Translations under genes and position numbers: made by a program
DNA from: Salinilacihabitans rarus
GTDB lineage: Archaea > Halobacteriota > Halobacteria > Halobacteriales > Natrialbaceae
Reading direction: 5' to 3'
Assembly (NCBI RefSeq): GCF_024296665.1
Contig: NZ_CP100762.1
Span: 806,001-870,000, forward strand
Length of the DNA stretch: 64,000 nt
Part shown: one piece after another, positions 55,326-63,224 of the stretch
Layout of the letters: the number at the start of each line of letters is the position of its first letter
Numbering within the stretch: position 1 is the stretch's first letter
Notes under the pieces: generated by a model
The model's database searches: none
Seen by the model: the letters and a program-made list of their open reading frames with translations, nothing else
What the model was told of the DNA's origin: nothing

Positions 55326-55431
55326 TCGTCGTGTCCGGTTGCCGTCGCCGCCCCGTAACGGACTCGCCGATTCGCTGGGTCAGCAAATCGGAGTCGAACC
55401 TTTCAGTCGGTCGGCCGTTCGTTCGGACCGG

Positions 55432-55980
55432 ATGTTCGCCCGCGACTCGATCCGGCGATACCTGACGAACCTCTCTGCAGCACTGTCGTACCCGTTCGAG
55501 ACGTGGCGGGGGACGGTCGGGCTGGTCGTCGCGACGCTGGCCGTCTACGTCCTCCTGATCCTGAGCACGATGCCGACGTTCTCGCTCCAACTGCTCGGCG
55601 ACGGTCTCCGCTGGTTCGACTACGCCCTCCTCTCGCTCACGGAGACGGTGTACCGGACCGACGGGGCGACGGGTCTCGCGGTCGTCGCCCTCTACGCCCT
55701 GCTCTCGGGCGTCGCGATCGTCAACACCGTCGCACAGCTTCGACTCGTCGGCCCCTCCGGCCTCGCCGACGTCTCCGGCGTGCTCCCCGGCGTCCTCGCG
55801 TCGGGCTGTGCGAGTTGCGGCGCCGGCCTCCTCGGCTTCCTCGGGTTCGCCGGCGGCATCGCGGCGCTCCCGTTCGACGGCGCGCTCCTCCGCGTCGGCG
55901 GCCTCTTCCTGCTGGCGTTCTTCCTCGGGCGGGCGGGCCACCCCGAACGCTGCGCGCTCGCGACGGAGGTGGGCGAGTGA
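55432..55980 (+). CDS. Membrane protein with GCASCG motif, 182 residues
   Basis: Four or five helices are predicted. A Cys pair lies in SGCASCGAGLLGFLGF at a helix end, followed by GIAALPFDG. The family is not recognised. The stop overlaps the GTG start of the next gene by three bases, so the two are coupled. The two Cys suggest metal or disulfide chemistry, possibly with the DsbA-like neighbour. Confidence 0.7.
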   Translation: MFARDSIRRYLTNLSAALSYPFETWRGTVGLVVATLAVYVLLILSTMPTFSLQLLGDGLRWFDYALLSLTETVYRTDGATGLAVVALYALLSGVAIVNTVAQLRLVGPSGLADVSGVLPGVLASGCASCGAGLLGFLGFAGGIAALPFDGALLRVGGLFLLAFFLGRAGHPERCALATEVGE

Positions 55981-56447
55981 CCGACCTCGCCCCGTCGATC
56001 CGGCCGGGTCGACGCGCGGTCGCGTGGGGCGTGGCCACCGCCGTCGGCGTGTTCTCGCTGTTCGGACTCGTCACCGGCCTCGTCCCGAACCCGCTCTACG
56101 TCCGGATGGTGCCGCGGACGCCGACCGACTACCTGTTGCTCGCGCTGACCGCGCTGCTCGCGGGCGCGTACGTCACCCAGCGGCTGGCGGCCGCGTCCCG
56201 CGAGGACGCGGACGGACGCCTCGACGGGGACGGCGCGGACCGCTGGGCGGTCGGCGGCCTGATCGGCGGGTTCCTCGCCGTCGGCTGTCCGGTCTGTAAC
56301 GCCGTCCTGCTCGCGCTGTTCAGTTCGTCCGCGCTCATGACGTACTTCGATCCGCTGCGGCCCCTCCTCGGCGCGCTCTCGGTCGCGCTGCTGGCCGGGC
56401 TGATCGCCGTCCGCCGCCGGCGGTCGTGTCCGACCTGCGAGCCGTGA
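55977..56447 (+). CDS. Membrane protein with GCPVC motif, 156 residues
   Basis: It starts at GTG overlapping the preceding stop. Four helices are predicted, and VGCPVCNAVLLALFSSSALM carries a CxxC pair at a helix start, with another pair in CPTCEP at the C terminus. The layout mirrors the upstream membrane protein (CxxC before a Gly/Ser/Leu-rich helix), so the two may be distant paralogues forming one complex. Confidence 0.7.
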   Translation: MTDLAPSIRPGRRAVAWGVATAVGVFSLFGLVTGLVPNPLYVRMVPRTPTDYLLLALTALLAGAYVTQRLAAASREDADGRLDGDGADRWAVGGLIGGFLAVGCPVCNAVLLALFSSSALMTYFDPLRPLLGALSVALLAGLIAVRRRRSCPTCEP

Positions 56448-56530
56448 CGGCTCGACCGTCGCTCTCGGGCGACCGTTCGCGGGTTCCGAAAACCGTCGGC
56501 TATTTGTCCGCGCGTCGTGACCACGAATCC

Positions 56531-56890
56531 GTGCAACGGGAGGGAGACGCGACCCCGGGGGACGTATTTCAGCTCCTCGCGGACGAGTACGCGCGGCGGA
56601 TCCTCGTCGCCGCGGATCGGCGGCCGATGACCGCGAAGGACCTGAGCGACGCCTGCGACGCGTCGCTCGCGACGGTGTACCGTCGCGTCTCGACGCTTAC
56701 GGAACACGACCTCCTCGAAGAGCGGCGGTCGATCGGACCGGACGGCACGCACCGAAGCGAGTTCGAGACGGTGCTCGAAGGGCTCCACGTCGACCTCTCG
56801 GAGGGGGAGTTGACGCTGACCCTCGATACGCGCGACGAACTCGCGGACAACTTTACGTCGCTGTGGGACGACCTCCGGGGGAGTAGATGA
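56531..56890 (+). CDS. Winged helix-turn-helix regulator
   Basis: This protein of about 119 residues has an ArsR-like winged HTH: FQLLADEYARRILVAADRRP then SDACDASLATVYRRVSTLTE. I prefer the GTG at VQREGDATPG as start; an ATG at 56426 would add 35 poorly conserved residues overlapping the preceding gene. Its stop overlaps the next ATG (ATGA), a common haloarchaeal pair of HTH and small membrane protein. Confidence 0.8.
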   Translation: MQREGDATPGDVFQLLADEYARRILVAADRRPMTAKDLSDACDASLATVYRRVSTLTEHDLLEERRSIGPDGTHRSEFETVLEGLHVDLSEGELTLTLDTRDELADNFTSLWDDLRGSR

Positions 56891-57153
56891 TCGAGGCGCC
56901 GCTCGTCGTCGCCAAACTGATCACGCTCGCGCTGAGCCTCGTCGTCGCGTATCTGGCCTTCCACGCCTACCGCCGACACGGGCGCGAGCCGATGCTGTAC
57001 GTCTCCGCCGGCTTCGTGCTCATCGGCGCCGGCGCGATCTGCGAGGGGCTCATCTACCTCGTCTTCGGGACCTCGATCCTCTCGGCCGGGCTCATTCAGG
57101 CGGCGATCGTTTCGAGCGGACTGGTCCTCGTCCTCGTGTCGCTGACGAAGTGA
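56887..57153 (+). CDS. Small membrane protein, partner of the HTH gene
   Basis: The 88-residue product has three hydrophobic helices (LVVAKLITLALSLVVAYLAF, YVSAGFVLIGAGAICEGLIY, AGLIQAAIVSSGLVLVLVSL) and resembles the DUF7521-like family that follows winged-HTH genes in haloarchaea. A membrane sensor for the HTH protein is a natural guess. Confidence 0.75.
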   Translation: MIEAPLVVAKLITLALSLVVAYLAFHAYRRHGREPMLYVSAGFVLIGAGAICEGLIYLVFGTSILSAGLIQAAIVSSGLVLVLVSLTK

Positions 57154-57190
57154 GCGTCGACTCGCCGGCAGGCGGCGCGTGCCGTTCGCG

Positions 57191-57496
57191 CTACCGGACG
57201 TGGACGCGCGTCACGTGGCCGCCACAGCCACACTGCTCGACGTACTCCCAGTCGGCGTCGCCGCCGAAGGCGTCGGCCAGCGTCTCGTACAGGTACGTCG
57301 AGGGGTGGCCGTGGTCGCCGTGGGTGACGAGGTTGACGTGGTTCCCGGGCGCGGTGTGCTCGACCGCCTCGACGGCCTGCCGCTCGACCAGCGCCCGGTT
57401 TCCCGCGTGCCGAGGTTTCTCCAGGTTCGCCGACCAGGAGTTGTCGTGCGTTCGGTCGGTGACCGGTTCGGCCTCGTCCTCGTGTGCGGCGGTCAT
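57191..57496 (-). CDS. CGCGG-type putative RiPP precursor
   Basis: The 101-residue protein ends in VEQCGCGGHVTRVHVR with the motif CGCGG at 89-93, and it has the family-like N-terminal part (TDRTHDNSWSANLEKPRHAG) and TLVTHGDHGHPSTYLYE-like middle. It resembles the haloarchaeal CGCGG family that is thought to be modified by a radical SAM enzyme. No radical SAM gene is in this window. An MFS transporter gene lies just upstream on the same strand. Confidence 0.7.
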   Translation of the reverse strand: MTAAHEDEAEPVTDRTHDNSWSANLEKPRHAGNRALVERQAVEAVEHTAPGNHVNLVTHGDHGHPSTYLYETLADAFGGDADWEYVEQCGCGGHVTRVHVR

Positions 57497-57577
57497 ACGC
57501 GTCGGTAGGCCGTCGCGACCGAAAGGCGGCGTCCCGAATCCGTTCGGCCACACGACGTGGTTCGGAGCCGCCGTCGG

Positions 57578-58834
57578 TCACCGCTCCCCGCCGTCCGGGG
57601 AGGACGGACACCGACGCGCGAGGGTCGTGCCGAGGACCGCCGCGGCGCCGGCGAACGCCGCGAGTACCGCGAACAGGACCGTCGGCGTCGCGTACGTCAG
57701 GACGATGCCGGCGAGGGTCGCGCCCAGCGCACCGACGCCGAACAGCGCGGCGTAGGTGTAGCCAAACGAGAGGCCGCGCACGTCGGCGGCGGTGTACGCC
57801 GAGACGACCTCCTGGTTGATCGGCGAGACGCCGAAGACCGCGAGGCCGAGGAGACCCGCGACGACCGCCAGCGGGACGAGCCCGGCGGTTGCGGCCGGGA
57901 CGAACGCCAGCGCGAGGGCCGCCAAGAGGCCGTAGGCGCCCACGAGCGCGCGCTCGGCCCGCACGCGGTCGACGACGCGCCCGCCGACGTACTGGCCGAG
58001 GCCGCCGAGCAGCAAGAGCCCCGAGTAGACGTACTGGCCGGACTCGAACTCGCGGCCGGCGAGTTCGACCGCCCCGAGTCGCGGCACGTCCGCCAGCACG
58101 TCGGGCAGGAACGTCAACACCCCGCGGTAGTAGAGCCCGTAGAGGATTCCGATCGCGAACACGACCGCGAACCCGCCCGCGAACAGCGCCTTCGTCCCGG
58201 CGACGAACGCGCCGAGGTCACGGATCTCGCCGCGGCCGTCGCCGTCGCTCGCGAGCGCCGCGTTCCGGGCCTCGCTGCCGGCGGTCTCGTCGAACTCCAG
58301 GCGCACGACGAGCAACAACGCGACGGCGACGGGCGCGACGAGCGCGGCGGCGACGACCCGCCAGTGGACGAACGCGAGCAGGGTCGCCGCCAGCAGCGGG
58401 CCGACCGCGACCCCGACGTTGCCCGCCGCGCCGTGGTAGGCGAACGCGGTCCCCCGCGCTTTCGCCCCGCGGCTGAGCAGCGACAGCCCCGCCGGGTGGT
58501 AGAGGCTCGCGGACGCGCCCCACGCGAGCAGGGCGACCGTCAGGACGGCGAGGTTCGGCGCGACGCTGACGGCCGCAAACGAGGCACCCATCCCGGCCAG
58601 ACAGCCGACGACGAGCCGCTTCGAACCGTACCGGTCCGCGAGCACGCCGCTCGGGAGGGCGCCGAGCCCGGTCAGCGCGTAACTGGCGCCGACGACGGCG
58701 CCGAGCGACGCCGCCGTCGTGGTGTAAACGTCGAGCCAGACGACCACGAAGATCGGAATGACCAGTTCGTACGTGTGGAACGCGGCGTGGCCGACCATGG
58801 CGAACGCCGTCAGCGCCCGGTCGTTCGCGTCCAT
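57578..58834 (-). CDS. MFS transporter
   Basis: The 418-residue product has twelve hydrophobic segments and the MFS loop motif GVLADRYGSKRLVVG between helices 2 and 3; SLYHPAGLSLLSRGAKARGT is a second hallmark. It would export or import a small solute with protons or Na+. It is about 80 bases upstream of the CGCGG gene on the same strand and may export its product, although this is speculation. Confidence 0.85.
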   Translation of the reverse strand: MDANDRALTAFAMVGHAAFHTYELVIPIFVVVWLDVYTTTAASLGAVVGASYALTGLGALPSGVLADRYGSKRLVVGCLAGMGASFAAVSVAPNLAVLTVALLAWGASASLYHPAGLSLLSRGAKARGTAFAYHGAAGNVGVAVGPLLAATLLAFVHWRVVAAALVAPVAVALLLVVRLEFDETAGSEARNAALASDGDGRGEIRDLGAFVAGTKALFAGGFAVVFAIGILYGLYYRGVLTFLPDVLADVPRLGAVELAGREFESGQYVYSGLLLLGGLGQYVGGRVVDRVRAERALVGAYGLLAALALAFVPAATAGLVPLAVVAGLLGLAVFGVSPINQEVVSAYTAADVRGLSFGYTYAALFGVGALGATLAGIVLTYATPTVLFAVLAAFAGAAAVLGTTLARRCPSSPDGGER

Positions 58835-58957
58835 GGGTGTCCCCTTCGAACGATCGACAGTAAAACCCGAGGTGGGGCCGGCGGCCCTTCTCGCATCGAT
58901 CCCCCTCCCGCTCTCGCCGGCCGCCCCTTCAAGAGGAGCGCCGTCGTAGCCCGATAC

Positions 58958-59311
58958 ATGTCGGCCGACGACCCCCTGATTCGGACGCTCCTGATCGTCG
59001 TCGCCGCGATCGTCCTCCTTCCCGTCCTCGCGATGGCGTTTATGATGCCGATGATGGGGCTGTGGGGCGGACACGTGTGGAACGGGGGGCTGTGGGACGG
59101 CACCGGTGCGGTGTGGACGTGGCTACTGCTGTCGCTTCCCCCGCTGATCGTACTCCTCGCGCTCGGCTACCTCCTGTACCGCGCGCTCCGCGGGTCCGGC
59201 GGACGGCGGCCCGACCCCGCGATCGAGGAACTGCGGGCCGCCTACGCCCGCGGCGAGATCGACGACGAGGAGTTCGAACAGCGGCGCCGGCGCTTGCGCG
59301 AGGAGACGTGA
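58958..59311 (+). CDS. SHOCT-domain membrane protein
   Basis: The 117-residue protein has two hydrophobic segments (LLIVVAAIVLLPVLAMAFM and WTWLLLSLPPLIVLLALGYL) and a C-terminal SHOCT motif (DPAIEELRAAYARGEIDDEE then FEQRRRRL). SHOCT domains are short oligomerisation modules. Function is unknown. I used the ATG before SADDPLIR. Confidence 0.85.
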   Translation: MSADDPLIRTLLIVVAAIVLLPVLAMAFMMPMMGLWGGHVWNGGLWDGTGAVWTWLLLSLPPLIVLLALGYLLYRALRGSGGRRPDPAIEELRAAYARGEIDDEEFEQRRRRLREET

Positions 59312-59778
59312 GAGGGTATCCCCGGTCTCCCCCGGCCCCCGACCTCGCGGGTCGGCTTCGACAGCGGCCCGGAGTCGCCCGATCCGGACGGCGCCCTTCC
59401 GGCGGACCTCCTGTGGGTGAGTCGGGAGGGGTGCCAGCCGACGACCCCGAGGGCGGCGAGGACGCCGATGGCGACGGAGACGTCGAGTACCTCGACGAGG
59501 TCCGCGGTCGGCCCGACGGGGTGTGACAGCCCATTGACTCAAACACAGTAACGTGAATCGTCTGACCAAATGTTAGATATACGATACATTTATCAGCGTC
59601 GCATACGACGTCTTCGGTGTGACGAGCAGACGGATACCCTGGATCGAGGAGTCCGGTCGCGAACTCCTTCGCTCGCGGGGAGATATCGGGGACGGCCTAC
59701 AGCAGGGGGAACACCGGTGATCGTGAACGCACCGCACCGACGGTACAGCGGCGAGCAAGCGATGGAGGGGCGGTAACC
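59312..59778. other. 467-base intergenic region before the ABC operon
   Basis: The left half is GC-rich without a gene I can support. A frame ending in VEYLDEVRGRPDGV (stop near 59526) may be a decayed reading frame. From 59565 it becomes AT-rich (TTAGATATACGATACATTTA), likely the promoter of the ABC transporter operon. The 68-codon frame starting at 59570 looks spurious. Confidence 0.4.
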
Positions 59779-60699
59779 GTGGCTCCGGTCGAAATCGACG
59801 ACGTTCGGCTCTCGTACGGCGACGTGACGGCACTGGACGGGCTCTCGATGGCGTTCGATCCGGGATTCAACGTCGTTCTGGGGCCGAACGGCGCGGGCAA
59901 AACGACGCTGTTTCGCGTCGGCGCCGGCCTGCTTCCGCCGGACGGCGGCGACGTAACGATCGACGGGACGGATCCCTTCGCGGACCCGTCGGTGAAGACC
60001 CGAATCGGGTACTTGCCACACGGCACGCCACTGAACGGCCAGCTGACGGTCCGTGAGAATCTCGACTACTGGGGGCGCGTACTCGGCCTCGACGCACGGA
60101 CCCGGGCGGAACGGATCGAGCGGACGACCGCCACGATGGTCGTCGACGGCCTCCTCGACCGGTCCGCGACGGAGCTGAGTCGCGGTCAACGCCAGCGGGT
60201 GACGATCGCCCGGCTGTTGCTCGGCGATCCGCAAGTGCTGTTCCTCGACGAACCGACGACCGGACTGGACCCGAGCGCGGCGAAGGCGCTCCGGAATCAG
60301 TTAGCGGGCCTGGCTTCGGAGGGGCGAACCCTCTGTTACTCGACGCACAACCTCTACGAGGCCGAACTCCTCGCGGACGAACTCGTGGTCATCAAAGACG
60401 GGCGGGCCGTTGCCCACGGACCGAAAGACGAACTCGTCGGGCGCCTCAGAGGGGAGGGGGCGCGGGAGATCCGCATCGAGGCCGCCGTGGACCCCGAGAC
60501 GTTCACCGAAATCGGGGTCGAGGCGCGTGACGTGCGGGACGGCTGGGTCGTGACGCTCCCGGCAGAGTGGTCCGTGAGCGATCTCGTCACGTCGCTCGTC
60601 GGGCACGGCGTCGCCATCGAAGCCGTCCACGAGGAGGAGGCGTCCCTCGAAGAACTGTACAGTCTGCTGACCGAGGACGAGGAGGTGAGGGCCCGATGA
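59779..60699 (+). CDS. ABC transporter ATP-binding protein
   Basis: This 306-residue ATPase starts at GTG. Walker A GPNGAGKTT, signature LSRGQRQRVTIARL and Walker B VLFLDEPTTGLDPSA are all present, and the C-terminal roughly 90 residues are an added regulatory part (CcmA/drug-exporter-like). Its stop overlaps the permease ATG (ATGA). An export or membrane-lipid role is likely; the substrate is unknown. Confidence 0.92.
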   Translation: MAPVEIDDVRLSYGDVTALDGLSMAFDPGFNVVLGPNGAGKTTLFRVGAGLLPPDGGDVTIDGTDPFADPSVKTRIGYLPHGTPLNGQLTVRENLDYWGRVLGLDARTRAERIERTTATMVVDGLLDRSATELSRGQRQRVTIARLLLGDPQVLFLDEPTTGLDPSAAKALRNQLAGLASEGRTLCYSTHNLYEAELLADELVVIKDGRAVAHGPKDELVGRLRGEGAREIRIEAAVDPETFTEIGVEARDVRDGWVVTLPAEWSVSDLVTSLVGHGVAIEAVHEEEASLEELYSLLTEDEEVRAR

Positions 60700-61499
60700 G
60701 CGCGACGCCGGGCTGGCGGACGCTCGCGAGAGCCGTGGTCTGGAGCGAACTCCGGGGGCGCGGCTGGCGGCTGTTTGCCTTTCCGGCCGGAGCGGGCCTG
60801 CTCTTCCTGGGTCTGCTCGGCGTCACTGCCGTCTCTCCCGGCGTACTCACGGGTACGACCCGCGAAACGCTCGCCGTGCAGGCGGGCCACTACTTCACCG
60901 GGATGGACAGCGACACGGCGCTCTTACTCGCGATGCTGGTCATTCAGGGGCCGTACTTCGTCGCCATGACCGGGGCGGTCCTGTCAGTGCTCATCACCCA
61001 GACCGGCGTCGGACAACGGCTGGCCGCCGGTGAACTGGAACTCCTGTTGAGCGGCCCCTATCGCGAGCGGGAGGTGTTCGTCGCGCTGGTCGCCGGATCG
61101 TTCGTCCTCGCGTTGCTGATGATCGGCGTGCTGGTGGCCATCGCCTTCGGAGGATCGGTACTCGTTCTCGCGTGGGCCGACGTGTCGCTGACGACGGACG
61201 CGTTCCGGCTCCTCGGAACCGGTCTCCTGACACCGATCCCGCTGGCGCTGTGGACGACGTTCCTCGCGGTCGTCGTCTACCTCCGGTTTCCGGACACGCC
61301 CGTCAACGGCACGGAACCCGGCAACCTCCTCATACTGGTCGGCATCCTGCCGGCGGTGTCACTCGTCGTCGTGCCCACCGCGGTCCCCTCGATCGACCCG
61401 CTCCTGCTCTCGGTCGGTGGAATCGCCGTCTCGCTGGCGGCCGTCGGAATCGGCTGGGTCAGCGTCAGACAGTGGCTGGACGTAAAGACGCTCTTGTAG
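60696..61499 (+). CDS. ABC transporter permease
   Basis: The 267-residue product has six hydrophobic helices typical of ABC-2-type permeases. GVGQRLAAGELELLLSGPYR is the cytoplasmic loop that contacts the ATPase. It is translationally coupled to the ATPase gene and is the last gene of the operon. Confidence 0.85.
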   Translation: MSATPGWRTLARAVVWSELRGRGWRLFAFPAGAGLLFLGLLGVTAVSPGVLTGTTRETLAVQAGHYFTGMDSDTALLLAMLVIQGPYFVAMTGAVLSVLITQTGVGQRLAAGELELLLSGPYREREVFVALVAGSFVLALLMIGVLVAIAFGGSVLVLAWADVSLTTDAFRLLGTGLLTPIPLALWTTFLAVVVYLRFPDTPVNGTEPGNLLILVGILPAVSLVVVPTAVPSIDPLLLSVGGIAVSLAAVGIGWVSVRQWLDVKTLL

Positions 61500-61517
61500 A
61501 CACTGTCAGCAAAGTTC

Positions 61518-61555
61518 TATATTTATAAGTTCTTTTAGCCTGTCGAATCTTTATG
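61518..61555 (+). promoter_or_regulatory. Two TATA-like boxes before the PD-(D/E)xK gene
   Basis: TATATTTATAA (61518-61528) and CTTTATG (61549-61555) precede the ATG by about 55 and 27 bases. The second is at leaderless distance; the first would give a longer leader. The whole stretch is much more AT-rich than its surroundings. Confidence 0.5.
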
Positions 61556-61578
61556 TCCTCTACCCGGAATTATGAGGT

Positions 61579-62844
61579 ATGTCCAGTGCGGCGGCACTCT
61601 CAGAGCCACAGGTCCTAGCTCACGCCAAACGTCGACTCTTTCCTAACCCTGACGAGCCGAACACGTACTCGGTCGTCGATACCCAGTTCGCGATGGAGGA
61701 ATGGCTCTCGGGCCAGCCCGTTTCACCCGACATCCGCGAGCAGCTCGCACCGTTCAATCACGTCCGGCTGGGAACGGGCTACCCGGATCTCGTCGGTGTA
61801 CGCCCCCTTGAGTCGGACCTCCTCGCCATAGAACGTTTCGGTGACCAGCCGCCACTGGTCGCTGTCGAGGCGAAGGGGTATACCGGCTCTGATACGGTCG
61901 ATGTCGAACGCGGCATCGTTCAGGCGTATGATCGCCTCCACGAAGCGAACGCCGCCTACGTCGCGGCACCTAGCCGAGCCATCTCACCGTCAGCGCAGAC
62001 GCTCGCTCGTGAACTCAACGTGGGTGTCCTAGGCGTTGACACAAGTGGAGACGTAGAGCCGCTCGAAGTCCCGCGCGTCGTCGGCAACCGGACCTCCGAC
62101 GACGCGACCGCCATCCGCTTCCAAGCTACGGCTCAGGGCGTTGCCAACAAGTCCTTCGGGCTGAACCACCCGAAGAATTACCTTGGCGTTCCGCTCGCGC
62201 TGTATCACCCTGACGACACCGACGAAGTACTCGCCAAATACGTTGTCCGAGCCACAGACGATGCTCGTCGAGGTGCTGCGTTCCTTGGGCTGATTGAAGA
62301 GCGTCCTGATCGTGTTGATCTCACACCACTTGGCGAGGAGGTGGTCCGGTTTGCGTTGAGTCAATACGAATCAGTCGGCGCTGCACTGAACGTCTTTGAA
62401 GAGTGGCAGGGTTCACAAAAACGGTTCTCCGACCTGGCCCCAGAGTGGGGATTGCTTACCAGACGGGTGGTCTGGACGTATCCGGCGACGCAGATCCTCG
62501 TCGAAGAACTCCAAACGATGCACGATGATGGGATCCACGAACCGTCACTCGTTGACCTTGTTGAGTGGTTGCACATCCATCATCCAACGTTTACAGTCGA
62601 ACTGTTTCTGCGCGGAACGGATGACGTCCGGAGCCGAGTGCTTGACGCAGAGGGTAACATTCAGGCGGACGAACTTGTAGACGGAAACGTTTTTCATTCA
62701 CCGACGGTCTTCCAGCTGAAAGCGATGCTGTATCACGGCGGAATACTTACCGAGCGAGGTGCGGAGCCTCATCGGCTCACTCCCCAAACTGACGTCTGGC
62801 AATTACGCGAACCATTGGATTTCAATCCCTCTAATACTGAGTAG
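61579..62844 (+). CDS. PD-(D/E)xK-like nuclease domain protein, accessory
   Basis: The 421-residue protein shows YPDLVGV with Asp70 and, after a strand, VAVEAKG with Glu97 and Lys99, the D...ExK pattern of restriction-type nucleases, followed by ERGIVQAYDRLHEANAAYVA. The last 200 residues contain winged-helix-like parts. It is less GC-rich than the ABC genes and lies between them and tRNA-Glu, so it is likely acquired. It could be a restriction or anti-phage nuclease. No methyltransferase is nearby. Confidence 0.6.
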   Translation: MSSAAALSEPQVLAHAKRRLFPNPDEPNTYSVVDTQFAMEEWLSGQPVSPDIREQLAPFNHVRLGTGYPDLVGVRPLESDLLAIERFGDQPPLVAVEAKGYTGSDTVDVERGIVQAYDRLHEANAAYVAAPSRAISPSAQTLARELNVGVLGVDTSGDVEPLEVPRVVGNRTSDDATAIRFQATAQGVANKSFGLNHPKNYLGVPLALYHPDDTDEVLAKYVVRATDDARRGAAFLGLIEERPDRVDLTPLGEEVVRFALSQYESVGAALNVFEEWQGSQKRFSDLAPEWGLLTRRVVWTYPATQILVEELQTMHDDGIHEPSLVDLVEWLHIHHPTFTVELFLRGTDDVRSRVLDAEGNIQADELVDGNVFHSPTVFQLKAMLYHGGILTERGAEPHRLTPQTDVWQLREPLDFNPSNTE

Positions 62845-63065
62845 CAGAGCAATCCATGATATTAGTCCAACATTATGCAGAATCTGATAGGAGGGTCGTG
62901 CGAGATACAACGCGCATATCGGTCACAGCTAAGTAGCTAATCAGCGCCAACTTCGAAGTTCCGGCCTTGTTTAGACGCGCGGAGTGACAGTCTGTTCCTT
63001 TGAGGTGACATGATTGTGCCACCTTTCTGTCACGGACAAACCCACCGGAACGCGGAAAGGAAGGA

Positions 63066-63141
63066 GTGCTCCGACGGGGATTCGAACCCCGGTCATTGCC
63101 TCGAGAGGGCAATATGATTGGCCGGACTACACTATCGGAGC
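63066..63141 (-). tRNA. tRNA-Glu (CTC)
   Basis: The minus strand has acceptor stem GCTCCGA/TCGGAGC with discriminator A, anticodon stem TTGCC/GGCAA around CTCTCGA, and T arm CGGGGTTCGAATCCCCG. The anticodon CTC reads GAG glutamate codons. No intron is seen and CCA is not encoded. Its 3' end faces the nuclease gene at 61.6-62.8 kb. Confidence 0.95.
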
Positions 63142-63224
63142 CCGTCTGACTGCACTCGTCCGTTGTCCGGTACGATGTTTAAGGGTATCGTTTCGGTCCG
63201 GGAATGCAGACCGTTCGCACAGCG

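Noticed and set aside
59570..59776. 68-codon frame just before the ABC ATPase gene
   Set aside because: It starts within the AT-rich promoter patch, is Arg-rich and has no family resemblance; it is most likely untranslated leader.
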